From NCBI GenBank assembly GCA_004366205.1, contig SIRW01000090.1:1-64000 (forward strand): a stretch of 64,000 nucleotides of DNA. The letters are read 5' to 3'. The stretch's first letter is position 1, and every line of letters starts with the position of its first letter. This document shows, piece by piece, positions 33,032 through 40,413 of this stretch. This DNA is from Actinomycetota bacterium (lineage in GTDB: Bacteria > Actinomycetota > Acidimicrobiia > Acidimicrobiales > CADCSY01). Made by a program: the position numbers and the translations under genes. The notes under the pieces are model-generated. The model made no database searches and was not told the origin of the DNA. It was given only the letters and a program-made list of their open reading frames with translations.

Positions 33032-34578
33032 ACGTGCTCGTGCCGCTGCCGATCGTGCTGCCCCTCATCGGAGCCGGCCTGTGCATCGCCCTGCGGTCGC
33101 TCGCCGCCCAGCGGGTCGTCGCCGTGGCGGCCGTCACCGGGGCCCTCGGCGCGGCCGGTGCGGCGCTGGCGGGCGTCGAGCGGCACGGGCCCGTCGCCGT
33201 CGCCGTGGGCGGCTGGCCGGCGCCCCGGGGCATCGTGCTCGTCGGTGACCTGCTCGCCCTCCTGCTCCTCGTCGTGTCGCTGGCGACGGTGCTGGCGGTG
33301 CTCGTGTACGCCGTCGGCCAGCGGGGCACCGACGAGGCGTCGGGCTTCTTCCACCCGCTCTACCTGGTCCTGACCGCCGGTGTGGCGGCGTCGTTCCTCA
33401 CCGGCGACCTGTTCAACCTGTTCGTCGCCATCGAGGTCATGCTCTCGGCCAGCTACGTGCTGATCACCCTCGGCGGCCGGCGGTCCCAGGTGCGCTCGGG
33501 CATGACCTACGTGGTCATCAACCTGCTGGCCTCCACCGTGCTGGTCACGGTGATCGGGCTGATCTACGCGGCGACCGGCACCGTGAACATGGCCGACGCC
33601 GCCCTGCGGCTCGACGCCGTGCCCGACGCCGTGCGCACCTCGCTCGGTGTGCTGCTCCTGGTGACGTTCGGCATCAAGGCCGCCATCTTCCCGCTGTTCT
33701 TCTGGCTGCCCGACTCGTACCCGACGGCGCCCACCGCCGTGACCGCCGTGTTCGCCGGGTTGCTCACCAAGGTCGGCGTCTACACGATCATCCGGACCCA
33801 GGGCCTGCTGTTCCCCCACGACCGCGCCTCCACCCTGATCCTCGTGCTCGCCGGGCTGACCATGGTCGTGGGCGTGTTCGGCGCCATCGCCCAGGACGAC
33901 ATCAAGCGCATTCTGAGCTTCCACATCGTGTCGCAGATCGGCTACATGATCTTCGGGCTCGGGCTCTTCACCGTCGCCGGCCTGGCCGGCGCCATCTTCT
34001 TCGTCGCCCACCAGATACCCGTGAAGACGGCGCTGTTCCTCGTGGGAGGCATGGTTGAGACCGGCACCGGCACCTCGGCGCTCAACCGGCTCGGCGGCCT
34101 GATCCGCACCGCGCCCGCGGCGGCTGCCCTGTTCCTGCTCGGCGCGCTCAGCCTGGCGGGCCTGCCGCCGTTCTCGGGGTTCTTCGGCAAGCTCGCCCTG
34201 GTGCAGGCCGGGCTCGCCGCCGAGGCGTGGGTGATCACCGGTGTCAGCCTGTTCGTCAGCATCCTCACCCTGTTCTCGATGACGAAGATCTGGGCGGGCG
34301 CCTTCTGGGGCGAGCAGCGCGCCGAACCCGCCCCGGCGCCCCGGACCGCCGACGCCGCCGGCGCCGTCGCCACGACCGGTGGCGCCGCGGCTGCGCCCGA
34401 GGGCGGCCCCGGTGCGCTCCGGCCGATCCCCCGGCTGATGACCTGGGCAACGGCCGGGCTGGTCGGCGTCACGCTGTTCGTCGCCGTGGCGGCCCAGCCG
34501 ATCTACGAGCTCAGCGAGCGGGCGGCGGGCGAGCTGCTCGACCGCACGGCCTACCTCGAGGCGGTGCTCGAACAATGA
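33028..34578 (+). CDS. mrpD: Mrp antiporter subunit D
   Basis: 516 aa NuoM/N-like antiporter subunit. Key charged residues are in FNLFVAIEVMLSASY (Glu), TFGIKAAIFPLFFWLPDSYP (Lys) and GLLTKVGVYTIIR (Lys). A Pro/Ala/Gly-rich loop sits before the last helix. GTG 33028 overlaps mrpC (GTGA) and the stop overlaps mrpE (ATGA). Confidence 0.9.
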   Translation: MNVLVPLPIVLPLIGAGLCIALRSLAAQRVVAVAAVTGALGAAGAALAGVERHGPVAVAVGGWPAPRGIVLVGDLLALLLLVVSLATVLAVLVYAVGQRGTDEASGFFHPLYLVLTAGVAASFLTGDLFNLFVAIEVMLSASYVLITLGGRRSQVRSGMTYVVINLLASTVLVTVIGLIYAATGTVNMADAALRLDAVPDAVRTSLGVLLLVTFGIKAAIFPLFFWLPDSYPTAPTAVTAVFAGLLTKVGVYTIIRTQGLLFPHDRASTLILVLAGLTMVVGVFGAIAQDDIKRILSFHIVSQIGYMIFGLGLFTVAGLAGAIFFVAHQIPVKTALFLVGGMVETGTGTSALNRLGGLIRTAPAAAALFLLGALSLAGLPPFSGFFGKLALVQAGLAAEAWVITGVSLFVSILTLFSMTKIWAGAFWGEQRAEPAPAPRTADAAGAVATTGGAAAAPEGGPGALRPIPRLMTWATAGLVGVTLFVAVAAQPIYELSERAAGELLDRTAYLEAVLEQ

Positions 34579-35111
34579 GGCGGCGGCTTCGGATCGGGCT
34601 CGTGCTGTGGCTGCTCGTCGTGTGGCTGGGGCTGTGGGAGGACGTGCGCCCCGCTGCGGTCCTCGGCGGGCTCGCCGTCGCCGTCCTGCTCGTGCTGGTG
34701 TTCCCCAGCCGCGCACCGCGGACCGACACCGGTCGCTTCCGGCCCCTCGCCGCGCTCGGGCTCCTCGCCTACTTCCTCTGGAAGCTGGTGCAGTCGAACC
34801 TCGTCGTGGCGTGGGAGGTGCTCACCCCCGGGGAGGGCATCAACGAAGGCGTCGTCGCCGTGCCGATCGTCAGCGCGTCCGACGCGGTCATCACCGTGCT
34901 GGCCAACGCCATCTCGCTCACGCCCGGAACGCTCACCCTCGACATCGACCGAGGGCCGACGACCGTGCTGTACGTCCACGTCCTGCACCTGCGCTCGATC
35001 GAGGAGGTGCGCCGCGACGTGCTCGTCCTCGAGCGCTACGTGCTGCGGGCCATCGGCACGCCCGAGGGTGTCGCCGCCGTCGACCGAGTCCTCGCCGAGG
35101 GGGTGGCGTGA
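34575..35111 (+). CDS. mrpE: Mrp antiporter subunit E
   Basis: 178 aa. N-terminal helices followed by the MnhE core LVQSNLVVAWEVLTPG and NAISLTPGTLTLDIDRGPTTVLYVHVLH. ATG 34575 overlaps the mrpD stop; the stop overlaps mrpF (TGATG). Confidence 0.9.
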   Translation: MRRRLRIGLVLWLLVVWLGLWEDVRPAAVLGGLAVAVLLVLVFPSRAPRTDTGRFRPLAALGLLAYFLWKLVQSNLVVAWEVLTPGEGINEGVVAVPIVSASDAVITVLANAISLTPGTLTLDIDRGPTTVLYVHVLHLRSIEEVRRDVLVLERYVLRAIGTPEGVAAVDRVLAEGVA

Positions 35112-35374
35112 TGGAGACCGTCGCCACGATCTGCTTCGTGATGCTGGGCATCGCCGCCCTGCTGTTCCTGGTGCGGCTGCTGCGGGGCCCGTCGCTCGCC
35201 GACCGGCTGGTCGCCCTCGAGTCGATCACGCTCATGGTGGTCATCGGCATCGGCGTGTACACCGCCGCCCTCGGCGGCGGCTACTTCCTGAACGTGCTCG
35301 TCACCGCGGCGATCGTGGGCTTCGTGGCCGCCCTCACGGTGTCGCGCTTCATCGAGCGGCGAGGTGCCCGGTGA
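35111..35374 (+). CDS. mrpF: Mrp antiporter subunit F
   Basis: 87 aa, three helices, with LLRGPSLADRLVALESI, the MnhF signature, between the first and second. ATG 35111 is coupled to mrpE and the stop to mrpG (GTGA). Confidence 0.9.
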   Translation: METVATICFVMLGIAALLFLVRLLRGPSLADRLVALESITLMVVIGIGVYTAALGGGYFLNVLVTAAIVGFVAALTVSRFIERRGAR

Positions 35375-35736
35375 ACAGCGCCACCGACTGGATCGCCGCC
35401 GTCCTGCTGCTGGGCGGCTGCGGGTTCGCCCTCGTCGCCGGGATCGGCCTGCAGCGGTTCCCCGACGTGTTCGCCCGCATGCACGCGGCCACCAAGGCCG
35501 TGACCCTCGGCCTGGTGATGGTGCTGCTCGGCGCGGCGCTCCAGGTCGACTTCATCGGCGATGCCGCCAAGCTGCTGCTCGTCGCCGCCCTGCAGTTCAT
35601 CACCGCGCCGGTCGCCGCCCACATGATCGGCCGGGCCGCGTACCGCTCCGGCACCGAGCTCAGCCCGGCCACCAGCGTCGACGAGCTCGCCGAGGTCCGC
35701 CGCCACCAAGGCGGCGGCGGCCCGCCACCTTCCTGA
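35371..35736 (+). CDS. mrpG: Mrp antiporter subunit G
   Basis: 121 aa, three helices with LQRFPDVFARMHAATKAVTLGLV, the MnhG signature. The tail is polar with a Gly/Pro end. Last gene of the conventional Mrp operon; 47 bp separate it from the antitoxin gene. Confidence 0.9.
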   Translation: MNSATDWIAAVLLLGGCGFALVAGIGLQRFPDVFARMHAATKAVTLGLVMVLLGAALQVDFIGDAAKLLLVAALQFITAPVAAHMIGRAAYRSGTELSPATSVDELAEVRRHQGGGGPPPS

Positions 35737-35766
35737 TCCACCCAGCGCGGGACCCGCCTGCCCTCA

Positions 35767-35787
35767 TTGGTATGGTGCTTGGTATGG
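35767..35787 (+). repeat. Direct repeat TTGGTATGG x2 at the antitoxin start
   Basis: TTGGTATGG occurs at 35767-35775 and again at 35779-35787, 12 bp apart (about one helical turn), the second copy holding the antitoxin ATG. Ribbon-helix-helix antitoxins often bind short direct repeats, so this may be the autoregulatory operator. It also creates an alternative in-frame ATG at 35772. Confidence 0.4.
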
Positions 35788-36041
35788 CAACACGGAAGGT
35801 CACGGTCACGCTCGACGAAGACCAGGTTCACCAGATCCGCGCCCTCGTCGCCGCCGGCACCGCCGCGAGCATCTCCGGGTTCGTCCAGCACGCCGTAGCG
35901 GTCGCGCTCGACGATGTGGCGGGATGGGGCGCCATGCTCGCCAAGGCCCTGCAGGAGACGGGCGGGCCGCTCACCGACGACGAGCGCGCCTGGGCCGACC
36001 GGTTGCTCGCCGCCCCCGCCGATCAGCACCCAGCCGCCTGA
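35784..36041 (+). CDS. Ribbon-helix-helix antitoxin (VapB-like)
   Basis: 85 aa. The N-terminal RKVTVTLDEDQVHQIRALV plus ASISGFVQHAVAVAL is a ribbon-helix-helix DNA-binding fold; the acidic C-terminal half (LTDDERAWADRLL) would wrap the toxin. Its stop overlaps the PIN toxin start (TGATG), the usual layout of vapBC pairs. Confidence 0.8.
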   Translation: MATRKVTVTLDEDQVHQIRALVAAGTAASISGFVQHAVAVALDDVAGWGAMLAKALQETGGPLTDDERAWADRLLAAPADQHPAA

Positions 36042-36418
36042 TGGCGGGCGTGACGCTCGATGCCGGCGCGCTGATCGCCATCGACCGCAACCACCGACGC
36101 ATGGTGGCGCTTCTTGCCCGGGCGGCCGAGACGAAGGCACCGGTGACGGTGCCGGCGTCGGCGCTCGCCCAAGCGATCAGGCGTCCGGAGCGGCAGGTGC
36201 GGCTCGCCCGGCTGATCCGACAGCCGGCCACCTCCGTTCGAGCGCTCGATCGGGTCGATGCGACCAGCATCGGACGCCTGCTCGCTGCGAGCGGATCGAC
36301 GGACGTGGTCGACGCCCACGTGGTGATCTGCGCTCGACGTGCTGGCCAGCGCGTCGTCACGTCCGATCCGGACGACCTCCGCGCACTCGATCCAGAGCTC
36401 GATCTGACGACCATCTGA
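36041..36418 (+). CDS. PIN-domain toxin (VapC-like ribonuclease)
   Basis: 125 aa. Acidic residues typical of PIN nucleases: D in VTLDAGALIAID, E/A region PVTVPASALAQAIR, D in STDVVDAHVVICAR, D in VTSDPDDLRALD. The second acidic position (usually Glu in the VPAxxxxE helix) is not clear, so activity may be reduced. Coupled to the antitoxin by TGATG. Its 3' end faces the minus-strand antiporter operon 52 bp away. Confidence 0.8.
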   Translation: MAGVTLDAGALIAIDRNHRRMVALLARAAETKAPVTVPASALAQAIRRPERQVRLARLIRQPATSVRALDRVDATSIGRLLAASGSTDVVDAHVVICARRAGQRVVTSDPDDLRALDPELDLTTI

Positions 36419-36470
36419 CCCAGCGCCCGCACACCACCGTGCATGTCCACGGCGCCGACATCCCGGGGAG

Positions 36471-37946
36471 TCACCCGTCGAGCACGAGCGTGGCGATGGG
36501 ATCGAGGACGTGGTCGACGATGGCGACGTTGGCGAGGCCGAGCACCAGGAGCCCCACGGCGAGCACGAGGACGGGCGTGAGGATGCCGGCGCCGGCCTCG
36601 GTTGCCTTGGCGACGGCGGGGTCGGGCTCGGGGATCACGTGCACCTGCTCGAAGACGCGCAGGAAGTAGCCGAGGGTGAGCAGGCTGCTCACGACGATGA
36701 CAGCGGCGAGCAGCCACTGGTCCGCCTCGAGGCTGCCGAGCACCAGGTACCACTTGCTGAAGAACCCCGCCGTCGGGGGCACGCCGATCATCGACAGGGT
36801 GGCGACGGTGAACCCGGCCATCGTCCAGGGCATGCGCCGGCCGAGGCCCGCGAACCGCCTGATCGACTTCACCCCGGCCTGCTGGATGACGCCGCCGGCC
36901 ACGAAGAACAGGCACGCCTTCATGAAGGCGTGGTTCACCACGTGCAGCAGCGCGCCGGCGAGCGCCAGCGGCGTGGCCAGCCCGATGCCGAGGCCGATGT
37001 AGCCGATCTGGGCGACGGTGCTGTAGGCGAGCAGCCGCTTGAAGTCGTCCTGGCGGATCGCCATCACCGAGCCGAACACGACCCCGGCCGCCCCGAACCA
37101 AGTGATGATCGTCATGATCGGCAGGTCGGCGAGCACGACCTCGATGCCGAACACGGTGAGCAGCACCCGGATGAGCGCGTAGGCCGCCACCTTCACCTGG
37201 ATGGCGGCGAGCAGGGCGGCGACGGCGGGCGGTGCGTGGCTGTGGGCGTCCGGCAGCCACACGTGCAGCGGGAACAGCGCCATCTTGATGCCGAGCGCGA
37301 CGGTGATCAGCACGGCCGCGGCGACGACCGTCGGCGAGCCGGCGATGGGCGGGAGGCGCTCGGCGGCGTCGGCCATGTTGAGCGTGCCGGTCGTGAAGTA
37401 CACGAACCCGACGCCGAGCAGGTAGAAGCCCCCGCCGATCGTGGCGAACAGCAGGTACCGGAAGCTGGCGAGCGCCGCCTTCGGTCCGCCGAGGGCGACG
37501 AGCCCGTAGGTCGCGAGGGCGTAGACCTCGAGGAACACGAACAGGTTGAACAGGTCGCCGGTCATCGCCACGCCGAACAGGCCGGTGAGCAGCAGCAGGG
37601 TCAGCGCGTGCACGGGCACGGCGCGCACGGGCTCCTCGCCGTAGCCGGCACGCGGCGGGTAGAGCACGACGAGCAGGCCGATGAAGGCGATCACCACCGC
37701 CAGGAACGCCGAGAGAGGGTCGAGCACGAACTCGATGCCGATCGGCGGCGCCCACCCCCCCACGTGGTGGCGGACGCCGCCGTCGTCGAGCACGTGCACC
37801 AGCGCGACGGCAGCGACCGCCGTGGCGGCGGCGGTGGCGACGAGAGCGACCGCCCGGGCCGCCGCCGGGCGCCACAGCCCGCCGAGCGCCGCCAGCATGG
37901 CGGCGGTCAGCATGCCCGCGGGGAGGAGGATCGGGAGGTCGTCCAC
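36471..37946 (-). CDS. MrpD-like antiporter subunit (last gene of second cluster)
   Basis: 491 aa. Glu in FNLFVFLEVYALATY, Lys in VALGIKMALFPLHVWLPDAHSHAPPAVAALLAAIQVKVAAYALIR and Lys in NHAFMKACLFFVAGG mark a functional NuoM/N-like channel subunit, corresponding to MbhH in archaeal membrane-bound hydrogenase. GTG 37946 directly abuts the stop of the MrpC-like gene. Confidence 0.88.
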   Translation of the reverse strand: MDDLPILLPAGMLTAAMLAALGGLWRPAAARAVALVATAAATAVAAVALVHVLDDGGVRHHVGGWAPPIGIEFVLDPLSAFLAVVIAFIGLLVVLYPPRAGYGEEPVRAVPVHALTLLLLTGLFGVAMTGDLFNLFVFLEVYALATYGLVALGGPKAALASFRYLLFATIGGGFYLLGVGFVYFTTGTLNMADAAERLPPIAGSPTVVAAAVLITVALGIKMALFPLHVWLPDAHSHAPPAVAALLAAIQVKVAAYALIRVLLTVFGIEVVLADLPIMTIITWFGAAGVVFGSVMAIRQDDFKRLLAYSTVAQIGYIGLGIGLATPLALAGALLHVVNHAFMKACLFFVAGGVIQQAGVKSIRRFAGLGRRMPWTMAGFTVATLSMIGVPPTAGFFSKWYLVLGSLEADQWLLAAVIVVSSLLTLGYFLRVFEQVHVIPEPDPAVAKATEAGAGILTPVLVLAVGLLVLGLANVAIVDHVLDPIATLVLDG

Positions 37947-38315
37947 CTAGGTGTCCATCCGGCGGGCCAGCTCCTCCTCGTCGAGGGTGCCGTGCGTGCG
38001 GTGGATGGAGACGAGCAGGGCGAGCGCGACGCCCTTCACGGCGACGGTGACGACGATGGCGGTGAGGATGAGCAGGTGCGGGAGCGGGTTCATGTACGCC
38101 GCGGCCTCGACGCCGATCTCGGGGTCGATCACCGGCACGGTGCCGTCGGCCTTGACGCTGCCCTCGATGAAGAAGATGAACACGGCGGTGTTGAAGATGG
38201 CGAGCCCGATGAGCTTCTGCACGAGGTTGCGCTCGACGAGCACAGCGGTGAGCCCGACGGCGAGCAGGGCGACGACCAGCAGGTAGACGTAGCGGGCCTC
38301 GACGAGCTCGAGCAC
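37947..38315 (-). CDS. MrpC-like (NuoK-like) antiporter subunit
   Basis: 122 aa, three helices with VGLTAVLVERNLVQKLIGLAIFNTAVFIFFI and PHLLILTAIVVTVAVKGVALALLV. It corresponds to MrpC/MbhG. GTG 38315 overlaps the previous stop (TAGTG); the longer ORF from 38351 would invade the MrpB-like gene. Confidence 0.87.
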   Translation of the reverse strand: MLELVEARYVYLLVVALLAVGLTAVLVERNLVQKLIGLAIFNTAVFIFFIEGSVKADGTVPVIDPEIGVEAAAYMNPLPHLLILTAIVVTVAVKGVALALLVSIHRTHGTLDEEELARRMDT

Positions 38316-38749
38316 TACAGCCTCCGGCCCACGAGCGAGTCGAAGATCCACAGCAGGGCCCCGAACACGGCGAGGCCGATGGCCACCTCGGCGACGAGGA
38401 TGCCCAGGTAGCGGAGCCGGCTGGGTTCGAGGTCGGTCCCGGGGACGGCCGCGTAGTCGAGGAACGCGCCGCCGGTGACGAGCGGCAGCAGGCCCAGGGC
38501 CACGAAGGCGAACATCCCGACGAGCATGGCGACGGGCCCCACGAGCAGCGGGAAGCGGCGGTAGCTCTCCTCCTCGCCGACGGTGATGCGCAGCAGGGCG
38601 ACGCCGACGGTGAGGATGACGCCACCGGCGAACCCGCCGCCGGGCCCGTAGTGGCCGTGGGCGATCACGTAGATGCCGAACACGAGCACGAACGGCACGA
38701 AGAGCGAGCCGATGACCCGAACGACGACGCTGTCGTGGTGGCCGATCAC
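38315..38749 (-). CDS. MrpB-like antiporter subunit
   Basis: 144 aa. VFGIYVIAHGHYGPGGGFAGGVILTVGVALLRI is the MnhB/MbhF signature. Four helices. GTG 38749 overlaps the previous stop (GTGA). Confidence 0.88.
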   Translation of the reverse strand: MIGHHDSVVVRVIGSLFVPFVLVFGIYVIAHGHYGPGGGFAGGVILTVGVALLRITVGEEESYRRFPLLVGPVAMLVGMFAFVALGLLPLVTGGAFLDYAAVPGTDLEPSRLRYLGILVAEVAIGLAVFGALLWIFDSLVGRRL

Positions 38750-39279
38750 GACTCGGGCCTCCGGCGGGCGAGCACCACGACGACGGCCAGCGCCGCGGTC
38801 ACGACGACGAGGGTCTCGCCCAGCGTGTCGAGCGAGCGGTAGTCGGCGAGCACGGCGGTGACGACGTTGGGCGTCTCGGTGTCGGCGAGCGACCGCTCCA
38901 GGTAGTAGGGCGCGACGTGCTGGTGGGCGGGGGCGTCGGGGTCGCCCCGGTCGGGCAGGTCGCTGCTGGCGAACAGCATGAGCAGCACGAAGGCGCCGAC
39001 CAGCGGGAAGGCGACCCACGCGGCGCGGCGGCTCATGCCTTCGCCGGCCCGGCCGGTGACCGTGACGGCCGCCAGCAGCACGACGCCGACGAACGCCGAT
39101 CCGAGCACGGTCTCGACGAAGGCCACGTCGACCGCGCCCATCCCGGCGAAGAGCAGGGCGGCGAAGAGGCTGAACACGGCGAGCATGGCCACGGTCGCGA
39201 CGAGGTCGCGGATCTTCACCGCCAGCACGGCGCTGGCCAGCAGGGCGACGAGCAGGAGGAGGTCGACCTGCCAGATCAC
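38746..39279 (-). CDS. DUF4040 antiporter subunit (MrpA C-terminal-like, MbhD+MbhE equivalent)
   Basis: 177 aa. The first half (IRDLVATVAMLAVFSLFAALLFAGMGAVDVAFVETVLG) is DUF4040; the second half (PNVVTAVLADYRSLDTLGETLVVVTAALAVVVVLARRR) matches the end of MrpA. In cluster 1 both parts belong to mrpA; here they are a free-standing gene, as in the Mbh operons, where they are split again into MbhD and MbhE. GTG 39279 overlaps the MrpG-like stop. Confidence 0.85.
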   Translation of the reverse strand: MIWQVDLLLLVALLASAVLAVKIRDLVATVAMLAVFSLFAALLFAGMGAVDVAFVETVLGSAFVGVVLLAAVTVTGRAGEGMSRRAAWVAFPLVGAFVLLMLFASSDLPDRGDPDAPAHQHVAPYYLERSLADTETPNVVTAVLADYRSLDTLGETLVVVTAALAVVVVLARRRPES

Positions 39280-39578
39280 GGCGGGGTCTCCGAGAGCGGG
39301 CGGTGCCCGGACCGCATGGCAGCCCGGGCCACGGCGTGCATGGCGGTGGCGTTGGCGATCAGGGCGAAGAAGGCGATGAACAGCAGGCGGGGCGTTGCGG
39401 CGGCCAGTCCGTGGTGCACGGCCAAGCCGAGGACGACGAGGAACAGCCCGAGGGTCTCGGACTTGGCCACGGCGTGGGCCCGGGTGAAGAAGTCGGGAAG
39501 GCGGATCGACCCGATGGCGCTCACGGTGAGGAAGGCGGTGCCCACCACGAGCAGACCGGCGGCGACGGCGGTGCTCAC
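39276..39578 (-). CDS. MrpG-like antiporter subunit
   Basis: 100 aa, three helices; IGSIRLPDFFTRAHAVAKSETLGLFLVVLG is the MnhG/MbhC signature. GTGA overlaps at both ends. Confidence 0.88.
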   Translation of the reverse strand: MSTAVAAGLLVVGTAFLTVSAIGSIRLPDFFTRAHAVAKSETLGLFLVVLGLAVHHGLAAATPRLLFIAFFALIANATAMHAVARAAMRSGHRPLSETPP

Positions 39579-39841
39579 TCCCCGCCCTCCTCCTCAAGGT
39601 GCTTGGCGAAGGCGACCGGGAACAGGAACGCCAAGAGCGCGTAGGCCAGGGCCAGGTCGACGAACATGTCGACCCGGTCATAGACGAGCCCGAGCACGAG
39701 CAGCAGCACCACGCTGTTGGCGGCGGCCAGGGCGACGCCGAGGAGGCGGTCGGGCGTGGTCGGCCCGATGGCGGCCCGGGAGAGGGCGACCAGCACGAGG
39801 ACGGCGATGACGGCCGCCACGGCGACGAGCAGCGTGGTCAC
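39575..39841 (-). CDS. MrpF-like antiporter subunit
   Basis: 88 aa, three helices; AAIGPTTPDRLLGVALAAANSVVLLLVLGL fits MnhF/MbhB. GTG 39841 overlaps the MrpE-like stop (GTGA). Confidence 0.86.
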   Translation of the reverse strand: MTTLLVAVAAVIAVLVLVALSRAAIGPTTPDRLLGVALAAANSVVLLLVLGLVYDRVDMFVDLALAYALLAFLFPVAFAKHLEEEGGE

Positions 39842-40413
39842 CCGGGGGCCTCCTCGGTGCCCTCCTCGGGGGCCTCGATGACGACCGGCGTGCCGGGTTC
39901 TTCGAGGAAGATGGCGCCGACCCGCCGGAACAGCGTGCCGTTGAGCACGTCGGCGCCCGCGCGGGGCGAGAACATGTGGAAGGTGAACACGTCGTCCTCG
40001 ACGTCGATGGTGACCGTGCCGGGGATGAGCGTGATGGTGTTGGCGGCGATGGTCCGGGCGATCGGGCTCTTGAGCCCCACCCGCACCCGGGCCGAGGTCG
40101 GCTCGATGGGCATGGTGGGGCTGAGCACGACGACGGCGATCTGCACGCTGGCGGCGACGATCCGGGTGATGAGCCAACCCAGGTAGGCCACGGCGTTCCA
40201 CGCGCAGCGCGGCAGGCGCCGGACCGGGATGGCGGCGGGGTGCATCACGCCGGTGGTCATGTCGAGGGTCAGCGCGGTCGACACGGCCGCCGCCATGACG
40301 CCCATGGCGACGAACAACGGGTCGGTCCGCCCGGAGAGCAGGAGCCAGAACCCCAACAGCGCGAGGAACTGGAGGGGGATGGCGGTGGGGTGGCGGACGT
40401 CGGGGGACCTCAC
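39838..40413 (-). CDS. MrpE-like antiporter subunit
   Basis: 191 aa. N-terminal helices, then NAVAYLGWLITRIVAASVQIAVVVLSP and ANTITLIPGTVTIDVEDDVFTFHMFSP, the MnhE/MbhA core. GTG 40413 overlaps the D-like stop (GTGA); the longer ORF from 40476 enters that gene. Confidence 0.87.
   Translation of the reverse strand: MRSPDVRHPTAIPLQFLALLGFWLLLSGRTDPLFVAMGVMAAAVSTALTLDMTTGVMHPAAIPVRRLPRCAWNAVAYLGWLITRIVAASVQIAVVVLSPTMPIEPTSARVRVGLKSPIARTIAANTITLIPGTVTIDVEDDVFTFHMFSPRAGADVLNGTLFRRVGAIFLEEPGTPVVIEAPEEGTEEAPG

Noticed and set aside
36510-38411. 633-codon plus-strand ORF rich in His/Glu/Asp/Gln
   Set aside because: Typical antisense frame of hydrophobic membrane genes (Leu/Val codons read backward give Gln/Glu/Asp/His).
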